DNA of 14,426 bases from JAHFUI01 sp041485905 (GTDB lineage Bacteria; Acidobacteriota; Vicinamibacteria; Vicinamibacterales; CAVVIG01): assembly GCA_041485905.1 (NCBI GenBank), contig JBGPKK010000117.1, positions 1-14,426 on the forward strand, given 5' to 3'. This document shows, one piece after another, positions 1-6,816 of the stretch. The notes under the pieces are model-generated. The model saw only the letters and a list, made by a program, of their open reading frames with translations, was not told the origin of the DNA and ran no database searches. The number at the start of each line of letters is the position of its first letter. Position 1 is the first letter of the stretch. Both the position numbers and the translations under genes were made by a program.

Positions 1-535
1 CCGCGCCGCCGCCTATTGCGGCGCCGATGAGCGCGCCTTTCTTGCCGCCAAAGAGCGCGCCAAGGCCGGCGCCCGCCGCGCTCGACCCGCCGATCACCAT
101 GGCCGTTTTCGCCCAGTCGCGGTGCGGACGCTCAATGGCCGCCACGCTCACGCGACGCGGCGCGGGAGCGGTTGTATACGCACGCACCGGCTGGACCTGA
201 CGGAACCCGCTCGCCGGATACGCCAGGGCGGCCGGCGCCGCGCGGTACCGGCTGTCCAACGCCGCGCCGTCCACGCATTCTGCGGCGGTCGCGCCGCCCA
301 CTTGGTGGATGACCGCCCGTTGACCGGCCTCGCAGCGCAGCTGCCACGTCGGCGTGCCGGCCGTATTCGCATCGTCGCTCAATGTGACGCGGTTGCTCGC
401 GAACATCGGCCGCGCCGACTGGTACTGATACGGATCCATCGCGTTCGCGCCGGCGCGCGGGCTCAACAGACCATACGCTACGAGCAGTACGCCTGCGGCG
501 ATTGCGCCGAGCAGAGTTCCGAACAGGGTTCTCAT
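1..535 (-). CDS. Glycine-zipper membrane-anchored protein of unknown function (3' end outside window)
   Basis: Reading leftward from an ATG at 535-533, the frame is open for 178 codons to the window edge, so the C terminus is missing. A GGGAGG Shine-Dalgarno sequence lies about 6 nt upstream and decides the start. Residues about 4-24 form one hydrophobic segment, a signal anchor or signal peptide ending near Ser-Pro-Arg-Ala. A soluble part follows with two cysteines (in LRCEAGQ and AAECVDG), then a Pro/Ala-rich linker. From about residue 141 comes a Gly/Ala-rich stretch containing GLGALFGGKKGALIGAAIGG, a glycine-zipper pattern as found in outer-membrane lipoprotein-like and YMGG-type proteins. 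There is no lipobox. Function is unknown; an envelope protein is inferred. It is divergent from phoB and no phosphate role is evident. Plus-strand frames here are Arg-rich shadows. Confidence 0.75.
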   Translation of the reverse strand, partial: MRTLFGTLLGAIAAGVLLVAYGLLSPRAGANAMDPYQYQSARPMFASNRVTLSDDANTAGTPTWQLRCEAGQRAVIHQVGGATAAECVDGAALDSRYRAAPAALAYPASGFRQVQPVRAYTTAPAPRRVSVAAIERPHRDWAKTAMVIGGSSAAGAGLGALFGGKKGALIGAAIGGGA

Positions 536-638
536 ATCTGCCTCCCGTCTCCTGCCTGAGAACACACCAAGTCCGGTGCCATCGCGCTCAGCCGAATTTC
601 CCTCATGTTTACAACGATTTGCCACCAGCCCAATCGGC

Positions 639-644
639 TTGACT
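639..644 (+). promoter_or_regulatory. Possible -35 element of the phoB promoter
   Basis: TTGACT, close to the sigma70 -35 consensus, lies about 50 nt upstream of the phoB ATG in the 157-nt gap shared with the divergent gene. Downstream, the best -10-like bases (GGTATT or TATTCA near 663-671) match poorly and at loose spacing. The gap also holds GTTTACA at 607-613, a word that recurs upstream of the DUF47 gene. This is weak evidence for a promoter. Confidence 0.25.
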
Positions 645-692
645 GTCCCCATACCGGCTCATCGGTATTCATCGCCAGTAGAATGGACCGCG

Positions 693-1421
693 ATGGCTGC
701 CGCCCGCGTCCTGATCGTCGAAGACGATCGAGATATCGCTGACCTGATCGCCCGCTACCTTGGCAAGGCTGGCTTTGTCACCGAGGTGCTGGCCTCGGGA
801 CGCGAAGCGCTGACGGCGATCATCGATCGCCCGCCCGATCTCGTCGTGCTCGATCTCATGTTGCCGCAGGTCGACGGCCTCGAAATCTGCCGCGCAGTTC
901 GTACGCACGAGAAGACCGCTGCGATTCCGATCATCATGCTGACCGCGCGCGCGGAGGAATCGGACCGCATCGTCGGCCTCGAGCTCGGCGCGGACGATTA
1001 CATCGCGAAGCCGTTCAGCCCCAACGAGCTGGTGGCCCGAGCCCGCGCGCTGCTGCGCCGCACGCAGCGCACCCCGTCCCGAGGCGCCACGCTGAGCTAC
1101 GGTCCGATCGTCGTCGATCCGGACACGCATATCGTTTCCACCGCGGGACACGCGGTCGTCCTCACCGCGAAGGAATTTCTGCTCCTCGAGTACTTGCTTC
1201 AACACAGGGGCCGCGTCCTGTCTCGGGACGTCCTGCTGACCGACGTGTGGGGGTACCGCTACACCGGCGGTACGCGCACAGTCGACGTGCACGTGCGCCG
1301 CTTGCGAGAGAAGCTGCCTCTGCTTGCCGACGCGCTGGTGACCGTGAAGCAGTTCGGCTACAAGCTGATGGACCCGGCACCGGAGTCGTCAGTCGTCAGT
1401 CGCAAGTCGTCAGTCAAGTGA
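693..1421 (+). CDS. phoB: Phosphate regulon response regulator, OmpR/PhoB family
   Basis: This 242-residue regulator has the usual two-domain PhoB layout and length. The N-terminal receiver domain (about residues 5-120) shows the acidic pair in VEDD (10-12), the phospho-acceptor Asp54 in VVLDLMLP, the Thr in MLTAR and Lys106 in IAKPF. The C-terminal winged-helix DNA-binding domain (about 140-228) includes LTAKEFLLLEYLL, VLSRDVLLTDVWGY and RTVDVHVRRLREKL. I chose the ATG at 693 because VLIVEDD should lie near the N terminus; the frame stays open to 576, but the extra 39 residues match no receiver domain. When phosphorylated by PhoR it should activate phosphate-starvation promoters. It is followed after 46 nt by phoR. 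The last 12 residues or so (VVSRKSSVK and preceding Ser) are coded by a 7-bp tandem repeat and extend beyond the conserved domain. Family assignment is certain; PhoB rather than another OmpR member rests on PhoR and the pst genes nearby. Confidence 0.93.
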   Translation: MAAARVLIVEDDRDIADLIARYLGKAGFVTEVLASGREALTAIIDRPPDLVVLDLMLPQVDGLEICRAVRTHEKTAAIPIIMLTARAEESDRIVGLELGADDYIAKPFSPNELVARARALLRRTQRTPSRGATLSYGPIVVDPDTHIVSTAGHAVVLTAKEFLLLEYLLQHRGRVLSRDVLLTDVWGYRYTGGTRTVDVHVRRLREKLPLLADALVTVKQFGYKLMDPAPESSVVSRKSSVK

Positions 1422-1462
1422 GATCCTCATGACTGTCGACCGTCGACTGTCGACCGTCGACT
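1384..1462. repeat. Heptad-phased tandem repeats at the end of phoB and in the phoB-phoR gap
   Basis: Five 7-bp units of the AGTCGTC type run from 1384 to 1418 (AGTCGTC, AGTCGTC, AGTCGCA, AGTCGTC, AGTCAAG) and end at the phoB stop codon. After a 12-nt break comes a second array at 1431-1462 built of alternating GACTGTC and GACCGTC units, that is, a 14-bp unit repeated 2.3 times. Both arrays are rich in GTCGAC-like palindromes. The first array is translated as the PhoB C terminus. The second lies just before the phoR ATG, where no ribosome binding site is obvious. Origin and function are unknown; slipped-strand expansion of an intergenic repeat family is inferred. Confidence 0.85.
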
Positions 1463-1467
1463 AGAAC

Positions 1468-3234
1468 ATGGCCACCGCAAGCTTCCGAACGAAGCTGTTC
1501 CTCGCGGCGCTCTCAACGGCCGTCATCTCGGTTGCGGTCGCCGGCGTGCTCTTTGCCGAGTCGATGCGCGTCCGCGCCGACGAGCGCCTCGAGCAGACCA
1601 TGCTTGCGGAAGCCCGGCTCGCGTCGGAGCTGCTGTCGCGGAGCGCCGCGGTCACGGCCGATTCTGCGTTGTCGGTTCTCGACGATCAGGCAGACCGCAT
1701 GGGCCGGCTGCTCGATGCGCGCGTCACACTGATCGCGCCAGACGGTCGGGTGGTCGGCGATTCGGCGGAAACGATCGAAGGCCTTCGGTCGATGGAAAAC
1801 CACGGGACGCGGCCGGAGGTACTCGACGCGAAAGCCACGGGCGTCGGCCGAACACGCCGGCACAGCGACACCCTCAACATCGACATGCTCTACGTCGCCG
1901 TGCCGGTGCACAATCCCGCGATCGCGTTCGTGCGCGTCGCCCTCCCCCTCACCGACATCGGTCAGCAACTGCAGCCCATCGTCAACCTGACGCTCCTCGC
2001 CGTCGCGCTGGCGCTCGCGAGCGCGTCGGCGATCGCGTGGATCATTTCAGGACGGATCGGACAACGCGTGCACCGTATCGCGCAGGTCGCGCACCGCTAT
2101 CGCGCCGGCGATCTGCGGCCGCCGCTGCTCGACTACGGCGACGACGAGCTCGGGATGGTCGCCCACGCGCTCGACGGATCCGTGCAGGAGCTGGGGCGGC
2201 GCCTCGCGGAGCTGGCGCGGGACCGCGCGCAGATGGAAGCCATCCTGACCGGGATGATCGAAGGCGTCATCGTGGTCGATCCGCAGGGACGGCTGCAGCT
2301 CGCCAACGACGCCGCCCGGCGCATGCTGCATCTCGACGAGCTCGTGCCCGGACGCCATTACGTCGAGACCATTCGACACCCGGCGATCGCGGCGCTCGTG
2401 GCCGCGGCGCTCGCCGGCACTGTCCCGGACGGTCTTGAGCTCTCGCCGCCGCGTGACGAATCGCGCACACTCGTCGCGCGGGCCGCGCCGGTCGCCTCAG
2501 GCGGATCGCACGGCGCCGTCCTGGTGCTTCACGACATCACCGACCTGCGGCGCGCGGATCGGATTCGGCGCGATTTTGTCGCCAACGTGTCGCACGAGCT
2601 GCGCACGCCGCTGACGGCGATTCGGGGATACGTCGAAGCGCTGTCGGAGGGCGATCTCACCTCAGCCGAGCGCGAACGGTTCGTCGAGATCGTGGGCCGT
2701 CAGACGTTGAGTATGGAGCGCCTCGTCAAAGATCTCCTTCGTCTGGCGCGACTCGATGCCGGGCAGGAGACGCTCGACGTCGGGCCGTGCGACGTCCGGG
2801 GCCTGGTGCAGGGGGTCGTCGACGACCTGGCGGCGATGCTCGACGAACGTCGTCAGCGGGTCGAGGTGACAGTGGCTGCCGACGCGACCATGCTCCACGG
2901 CGACGCCGCGAAGCTGCACGACATCGTGCGAAACCTGGTGGCCAATGCCGCCACCTACGCGCCGGAGCGGACGACGATTCAGGTCGAGACGTCACGGGTC
3001 GGCCCGCGCGTGGCCATCACGGTGTCCGACGAAGGGCCGGGAATTCCTGACGAGGATTTGTCGCGTGTATTCGAACGCTTCTACCGCGTGGACAAATCGC
3101 GGGCGCGCGATCCGGGCGGCACCGGGCTGGGACTGTCGATTGTAAAGCATCTCGTCGAACTGCACGGCGGCCTGGTGCGCGCGGAGAACCGGCCCGAGGG
3201 AGGGGCGAGGTTCATCATCACGCTGCCTGGGTAG
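1468..3234 (+). CDS. phoR: Phosphate regulon sensor histidine kinase with periplasmic sensor, HAMP and PAS
   Basis: At 588 residues this is a full-length membrane histidine kinase. A first transmembrane helix lies at about 10-30, a periplasmic region at about 31-170, and a second helix at about 173-196. Then come a HAMP linker (about 197-250, with DELGMVAHALD), a PAS domain (from about 256, ILTGMIEGVIVVD), HisKA with His376 in NVSHELRTPLTAIRGY, and an HATPase domain with the N box (Asn489 in NLVANAATY), G1 box (DEGPGIP, Asp521), F box (VFERFYRVDKSR) and G2 box (GGTGLGLSI, about 550-558). It should autophosphorylate His376 and pass the phosphate to PhoB Asp54. The large periplasmic domain makes it more like the Bacillus-type PhoR than the E. 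coli protein, which lacks one. It follows phoB after 46 nt, and that gap is mostly repeat. No clear Shine-Dalgarno precedes the ATG. PhoR identity rests partly on context. Confidence 0.9.
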   Translation: MATASFRTKLFLAALSTAVISVAVAGVLFAESMRVRADERLEQTMLAEARLASELLSRSAAVTADSALSVLDDQADRMGRLLDARVTLIAPDGRVVGDSAETIEGLRSMENHGTRPEVLDAKATGVGRTRRHSDTLNIDMLYVAVPVHNPAIAFVRVALPLTDIGQQLQPIVNLTLLAVALALASASAIAWIISGRIGQRVHRIAQVAHRYRAGDLRPPLLDYGDDELGMVAHALDGSVQELGRRLAELARDRAQMEAILTGMIEGVIVVDPQGRLQLANDAARRMLHLDELVPGRHYVETIRHPAIAALVAAALAGTVPDGLELSPPRDESRTLVARAAPVASGGSHGAVLVLHDITDLRRADRIRRDFVANVSHELRTPLTAIRGYVEALSEGDLTSAERERFVEIVGRQTLSMERLVKDLLRLARLDAGQETLDVGPCDVRGLVQGVVDDLAAMLDERRQRVEVTVAADATMLHGDAAKLHDIVRNLVANAATYAPERTTIQVETSRVGPRVAITVSDEGPGIPDEDLSRVFERFYRVDKSRARDPGGTGLGLSIVKHLVELHGGLVRAENRPEGGARFIITLPG

Positions 3235-3236
3235 AT

Positions 3237-3271
3237 CAATTCACAATTAGCAATTCGAAATTGTAAATTCG
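3237..3271. repeat. AT-rich heptad array between the convergent phoR and pit genes
   Basis: Five consecutive 7-bp units, CAATTCA, CAATTAG, CAATTCG, AAATTGT and AAATTCG, fill nearly the whole 39-nt gap between the stop codons of phoR and pit. The ATT core recurs every 7 bp. The array is strikingly AT-rich against the surrounding GC-rich DNA and has partial dyad symmetry around AATTCGAAATT. It might help end transcription from both sides, but there is no GC stem followed by a T run, so I do not call a terminator. Confidence 0.8.
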
Positions 3272-3273
3272 CC

Positions 3274-4275
3274 TCAGCGTGCGCCGGCGAGGCGCAGCAG
3301 CGAATACGCGGCCGCGGCGATCGTGAACGCGGCGGGAATCGTCAGCACCCAGGCCCACACGATCTGACCGGCGACGCCCCATCGTACGGCCGACATCCGC
3401 CGCGTGGCGCCGACTCCGACAATCGATCCCGTGATCGCGTGGGTCGTGCTGACCGGCACGCCGAACTGGGTCGCGATCAGTATCGCGAAGGCGGCGCCGG
3501 TCTCCGCCGCAAACCCGCTGACAGGTTGCAACTTCGTAATTTTCGAGCCCATCGTGTGGATGATGCGCCATCCGCCTGCCAGCGTGCCCAGGCTAATCGC
3601 CGCGTGCGCGATCAGGATGACCCAAAACGGTATGTAGAAGCTTTGGATGTAGCGGGCCGCAAACAGCACGCCGGCGATGATCCCCATTGTCTTTTGCGCA
3701 TCGTTGGCGCCGTGGGTGAGGCTGAAGAACGCGGCGGACACAAGCTGCAGGCGGCGGAACGAGCGATCGACGCGCGAGGGCGGCGTCCAGCGGAGCAGCC
3801 AGAAAATCGCGGTCATCAACCCGAGGCCGAACGCCAGGCCGATGAGTGGCGACAAGACGATGAAGATGAGCGTCTTGGTCCACCCGGCCGGGATAATCGC
3901 CGCAAAGCCCGCTTTCGCCACCGCGGCTCCGGCATAGCCGCCAATCAGGGCGTGCGACGAGCTCGTCGGCAGGCCGAAGTACCACGTGATGAGATCCCAG
4001 ATGATGGCGCCGCTCAGGCCGCCGAAGATGACCGCATAGGTGACGATGTGAATGTCGATCATCCCGGAACCGACGGTCCTGGCGACCGCCGTCCCGAAGG
4101 TGAACGCCGCAACGAAGTTGAAGAAGGCCGCCCAGATAACCGCCTTGCCCGGCGAGAGCACGCGGGTGGACACGACCGTGGCAATCGAGTTGGCCGCGTC
4201 GTGGAAGCCGTTGATGTAGTCGAAGACGAGAGCGACCGCGATGAGGCCGGTGACGAGGTAGAACGTCGGCGTCAT
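3274..4275 (-). CDS. pit: Low-affinity inorganic phosphate transporter, PiT family
   Basis: This 333-residue polytopic membrane protein carries both inverted-repeat signatures of the PiT family: an N-terminal GFHDAANSIATVVSTRVL (about residues 23-40) and a central SLTHGANDAQKTMG, plus the late VPVSTTHAITGSIVGVG segment. The family imports phosphate, usually as metal phosphate with H+ or as Na+ symport, across the inner membrane. Length is that of the shorter bacterial members. Its ATG overlaps the TGA of the upstream DUF47 gene by 4 nt (ATGA), a sign of translational coupling, and DUF47-PiT pairs are a well-known arrangement. It converges on phoR. The product is confidently PiT; the ion coupled cannot be read from the sequence. 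Confidence 0.93.
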   Translation of the reverse strand: MTPTFYLVTGLIAVALVFDYINGFHDAANSIATVVSTRVLSPGKAVIWAAFFNFVAAFTFGTAVARTVGSGMIDIHIVTYAVIFGGLSGAIIWDLITWYFGLPTSSSHALIGGYAGAAVAKAGFAAIIPAGWTKTLIFIVLSPLIGLAFGLGLMTAIFWLLRWTPPSRVDRSFRRLQLVSAAFFSLTHGANDAQKTMGIIAGVLFAARYIQSFYIPFWVILIAHAAISLGTLAGGWRIIHTMGSKITKLQPVSGFAAETGAAFAILIATQFGVPVSTTHAITGSIVGVGATRRMSAVRWGVAGQIVWAWVLTIPAAFTIAAAAYSLLRLAGAR

Positions 4276-4889
4276 CCCTGCTTGACCATCACGCCCTCGA
4301 GGACGTTGGCGACGTCCTCGCAGCGGTCGGTCGCATCCTCGAGGAAATCAAGCGTCTCCTTCCATTTCATGACCGTCAGCGGATCGTGCTCCTCGTCGAA
4401 GAGCCGGCTGACCGCCTGCTGATGGAGGCGGTCGGCCTCATTCTCCAGGCGGTTGATCTCGACCGCGTGGCCGAGCATCCCCTTCTGGTGCTCGAGCGCG
4501 TCGAGCGCGAGCCGAACCTGGTGGGTTGAGGAGGTAATGATCTGCGTCATCTCGCGCGCGCCGAACCGCACATTGTCGAGCCGGTACAGGCGGATCAGCG
4601 TAGCGGCGTCGTCGATCGAGTCCATCACGTCGTCGAGCGAGCGCGCCAGCGCGTGGATGTCTTCGCGATCGAGCGGGGTGACAAACGTCCGGTGCAGGCG
4701 CTGAATGATCCCGTGGGTCAGGAAGTCGCACTTGTGCTCAACTTCCTTGATTTCGTCGGCCTTGTTCCAGACTGGATGTTCCGGCTCGAGCATCGCCTCG
4801 AGCAGACGGGAGCCGTTTTTCAGCTCGTCGGCGAGCGCCTGGAAATCGGTGAAGAACTTCTCTTCGCGCGGAATCAGTCGCCATGCCAC
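4272..4889 (-). CDS. DUF47 (PhoU-like) partner of the PiT transporter
   Basis: The 205-residue protein begins MAWRLIPREEKFFTDFQALA, the standard opening of DUF47 proteins, and is all-helical with PhoU-like features: EVEHKCDFL, TPLDREDIHALARSLDDVMDSIDDAA (metal-contact Glu/Asp pattern) and the later LENEADRLHQQAVSRLF. Proteins of this family are cytosolic, fold like PhoU and are thought to modulate the PiT permease coded next to them. The gene overlaps pit by 4 nt. It is separated from pstA by 107 nt that contain a candidate operator, so DUF47-pit may have its own promoter. No canonical phoU is seen in the window. This protein could be labelled PhoU-like by automatic annotation but is the Pit-associated type. 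Confidence 0.92.
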   Translation of the reverse strand: MAWRLIPREEKFFTDFQALADELKNGSRLLEAMLEPEHPVWNKADEIKEVEHKCDFLTHGIIQRLHRTFVTPLDREDIHALARSLDDVMDSIDDAATLIRLYRLDNVRFGAREMTQIITSSTHQVRLALDALEHQKGMLGHAVEINRLENEADRLHQQAVSRLFDEEHDPLTVMKWKETLDFLEDATDRCEDVANVLEGVMVKQG

Positions 4890-4938
4890 GGTGCCGCCCC
4901 CAACAGGCTCGGTCGGTCGGAGCCCAAAGCCCGAGGAT

Positions 4939-4957
4939 TGTAACCGATCCGTTTACA
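4939..4957 (-). promoter_or_regulatory. Imperfect palindrome and possible -10 upstream of DUF47-pit
   Basis: On the minus strand the 107-nt gap between pstA and the DUF47 gene contains TGTAAACGGATCGGTTACA, a dyad with TGTAA/TTACA ends separated by 9 nt. The right arm runs into TTACAATCC, in which TACAAT resembles a -10 box about 45 nt upstream of the DUF47 ATG. No good -35 is present, which would suit an activator-dependent promoter. GTTTACA on the plus strand here also occurs upstream of phoB. It is a candidate operator only. Confidence 0.35.
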
Positions 4958-4996
4958 CGGCGGACCACACGAATCCCATGTACGATCGGGGGCGCG

Positions 4997-5845
4997 CTAG
5001 CGGGCGTGCATCGATTCGAGGCGCCGCGTCGCGACGCGCGCGAGGATCGAGCAGAGCAGCACGATCGTCACGAGCACGAGCGCGCCCGCCCACGCCTGCC
5101 GATGCCAGTCGGCGTAGGGAGACTGGGCGTAGCTGTAGACCTGGACAGTCAGCGACGAGATCGGCTGGCGCAGGCTGGTCGAGAAGAACTGGTTGTTGAG
5201 CGCCGTGAAGAGCAGCGGCGCGGTCTCGCCGGCGATGCGCGCCAGGGCGAGGACGATACCCGTGATGATGCCGGGCAGCGCCGCCGGAACAACGACGCTG
5301 AACACCGCGCGGGCCCGTGTGGCGCCCAGCGCGAGCGCCCCTTCACGCATGGTCCCGGGCACCAGCAGGAGGAGCTCCTCGGTGGTCCTTGCGATGATCG
5401 GAATCATCATGACGCCGAGCGCGATCCCACCCGCCGTCGCGCTGTACCGCTTGAACGGCAGGACCGCGATCCCGTAGACGAACACGCCGATCACGATCGA
5501 CGGAACGCCGTTGAGCGTATCGGCCGCGAAGCGAACGATCGACGCGATCCGCGTCCCCGCGTATTCGGACATGTAGATGCCGCTCAGCACGCCAATCGGC
5601 ACTGCCAGCAAAGATCCCAGGCCGGCGAGAATCAGCGTGCCGAAGATGGCGTTCGCCATGCCGCCGCCGGGCTCGCCGACAGGCTTCGGCATCTGCGTGA
5701 AGAAATCGACGTTGATGGCCTGAATCCCCTGGCTGACCACGTAAAACAGCACCAGGGCCAGAGGGATCAAGGCGAGGAGTACCGACAGCGCGCAGAAGCC
5801 GACAAACGCCGCCGACAGCGCCTTGCGGCGGGAAGTTCGACTCAT
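4997..5845 (-). CDS. pstA: Phosphate ABC transporter permease PstA
   Basis: The 282-residue inner-membrane permease has a first transmembrane helix at about residues 10-38, a periplasmic loop with FFTQMPKPVGEPGGGMANAI, and the binding-protein-dependent permease core. The cytoplasmic coupling (EAA-like) motif is visible as REGALALGATRARAVFSVVVPAALPGIITG, followed by ARIAGETAPLL, the typical PstA ending of that segment. It pairs with PstC to form the phosphate channel driven by PstB. I chose the ATG at 5845 because it overlaps the pstC TGA (ATGA) and starts a standard PstA N terminus; an upstream in-frame extension to 6067 lies inside pstC and is Arg-rich noise. It is the last gene of oprP-pstS-pstC-pstA. 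Unusually, pstB does not follow. Confidence 0.95.
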   Translation of the reverse strand: MSRTSRRKALSAAFVGFCALSVLLALIPLALVLFYVVSQGIQAINVDFFTQMPKPVGEPGGGMANAIFGTLILAGLGSLLAVPIGVLSGIYMSEYAGTRIASIVRFAADTLNGVPSIVIGVFVYGIAVLPFKRYSATAGGIALGVMMIPIIARTTEELLLLVPGTMREGALALGATRARAVFSVVVPAALPGIITGIVLALARIAGETAPLLFTALNNQFFSTSLRQPISSLTVQVYSYAQSPYADWHRQAWAGALVLVTIVLLCSILARVATRRLESMHAR

Positions 5846-6798
5846 GCGGCCGCCACCTCCGGATCCGCGGCCCCGGCGGCCGGTCCCCGCGCGCTGCGCG
5901 CCATGCTCCAGATGAGCAGGCGCGATAACAGGTTGACGACGAGCGTGATCGTGAACAGGACGAGCCCGATTTCCACCAGGGCGCTGACATGGAGCGGATC
6001 GGCCGCCTCGCTGAACTCGTTTGCGAGCACGGAGGCCATGGTGTACTGCGGCGCGAACAGCGACCACGTCACCTTCGGGTCGTTCCCAATCACCATCGTC
6101 ACCGCCATCGTCTCGCCGAGCGCCCGCCCGAAGCCGAGCATGACGGCGCCGAGGATGCCGGTGCGGGCGTAGAAGAGGGCGGCACGGATCGCCTCGAGTC
6201 GCGTCGCGCCGAGCGCGTACGCGCCCTCGCGCTGCGCGGGCGGCACCGACTTCAGCACTTCGCGCGCCACCGACGAGGTGAACGGGATGACCATGATCGC
6301 CAGAATCAGCGCCGCCGCGAGCATCCCGACACCGGGCCGCGGGCCGCTGAAAAACGGGAGCTGCCGGAGCGTGTCCGGCATTGACATCTCCAGCCAGCGG
6401 ACGGCCGGCACCAGAACGAAGACGCCCCAGAGTCCGTAGACGATCGACGGAATCGCCGCGAGCAGCTCGGTCAGGAACACCAGCGGACGCTGCAGTCGGT
6501 CGGGTGCCAGCTCCACGATGAAGATCGCGATGCCGAGGGCGATCGGGGTGGCGATGAGCAGCGCGAGAATCGACGAGTACAGGGTTCCCCAGATGAAGGG
6601 CAGGGCGCCGAACTCACCGGCGATCGGATCCCAGGTCTGCGTGCGCCAGAAGCTGAACCCGAACTTCTCGATCGTCGGGAGCGATTGCCGCGACAGCTCG
6701 AACGCAATCGCGCCGACGATGGCGATCAGAACCAAGCCGAAGAGCCCGGTCGCGACGCGGAACCCGAGGTCTCCGCCTTTTTTACGCACCTGCCCCAC
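5842..6798 (-). CDS. pstC: Phosphate ABC transporter permease PstC
   Basis: The 318-residue permease has a first membrane helix at about 13-34, a periplasmic loop with FGFSFWRTQTWDP (the usual PstC Phe-Trp region) and a permease core with helices such as LALLIATPIALGIAIFIVEL. The coupling motif REGAYALGATRLEAIRAALF is followed by GRALGETMAVTMVIG, which is diagnostic of PstC. It works with PstA. The annotated start is GTG at 6798, 18 nt after the pstS stop. A second in-frame GTG at 6789 is preceded by an equally good AGGT-type purine stretch because the region is a 9-bp repeat, so the start is uncertain by three codons. The gene overlaps pstA by 4 nt. The C-terminal Ala/Gly-rich tail is longer than is essential for the family. 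Confidence 0.95.
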   Translation of the reverse strand: MGQVRKKGGDLGFRVATGLFGLVLIAIVGAIAFELSRQSLPTIEKFGFSFWRTQTWDPIAGEFGALPFIWGTLYSSILALLIATPIALGIAIFIVELAPDRLQRPLVFLTELLAAIPSIVYGLWGVFVLVPAVRWLEMSMPDTLRQLPFFSGPRPGVGMLAAALILAIMVIPFTSSVAREVLKSVPPAQREGAYALGATRLEAIRAALFYARTGILGAVMLGFGRALGETMAVTMVIGNDPKVTWSLFAPQYTMASVLANEFSEAADPLHVSALVEIGLVLFTITLVVNLLSRLLIWSMARSARGPAAGAADPEVAAA

Positions 6799-6809
6799 CT
6801 GACCTACCT
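6783..6809 (-). repeat. Three 9-bp repeats duplicating the pstC start region
   Basis: Read on the minus strand, AGGTAGGTC, AGGTGGGGC and AGGTGCGTA follow each other at an exact 9-bp period. Since 9 is a multiple of 3, the repeat yields two in-frame GTG start codons, at 6798 and 6789, each with AGGTNGG(N)CAG just upstream. Either could serve as ribosome binding site plus start for pstC. Confidence 0.6.
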
Positions 6810-6816
6810 GGCGTCG

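Noticed and set aside
122..559. Plus-strand frame of 145 codons at the left edge
   Set aside because: Arg/Ala/His-rich translation antisense to the glycine-zipper gene, which has a real ribosome binding site and normal composition.
576..692. N-terminal extension of phoB to 576
   Set aside because: The added 39 residues are not part of a receiver domain; VLIVEDD should be close to the N terminus, so ATG 693 is preferred.
1384..1462. CRISPR-like interpretation of the repeats near phoB
   Set aside because: Units are 7 bp with no spacers; simple tandem arrays, not CRISPR.
3235..3273. Rho-independent terminator between phoR and pit
   Set aside because: No GC-rich stem followed by a T run; the symmetry is only partial and explained by the heptad array.
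3439..4422. Plus-strand frame of 327 codons opposite pit
   Set aside because: Very rich in Arg, Asp, Glu and Gly, antisense to a clear PiT gene; a GC-rich shadow frame.
5846..6067. Upstream extension of pstA
   Set aside because: Lies within pstC, gives an Arg/Gly-rich segment, and the ATGA overlap gives a better start.
4883..6172. Plus-strand frame of 429 codons opposite pstA/pstC
   Set aside because: Highly charged Arg/Asp/Gln sequence with no domain, antisense to two certain permease genes.
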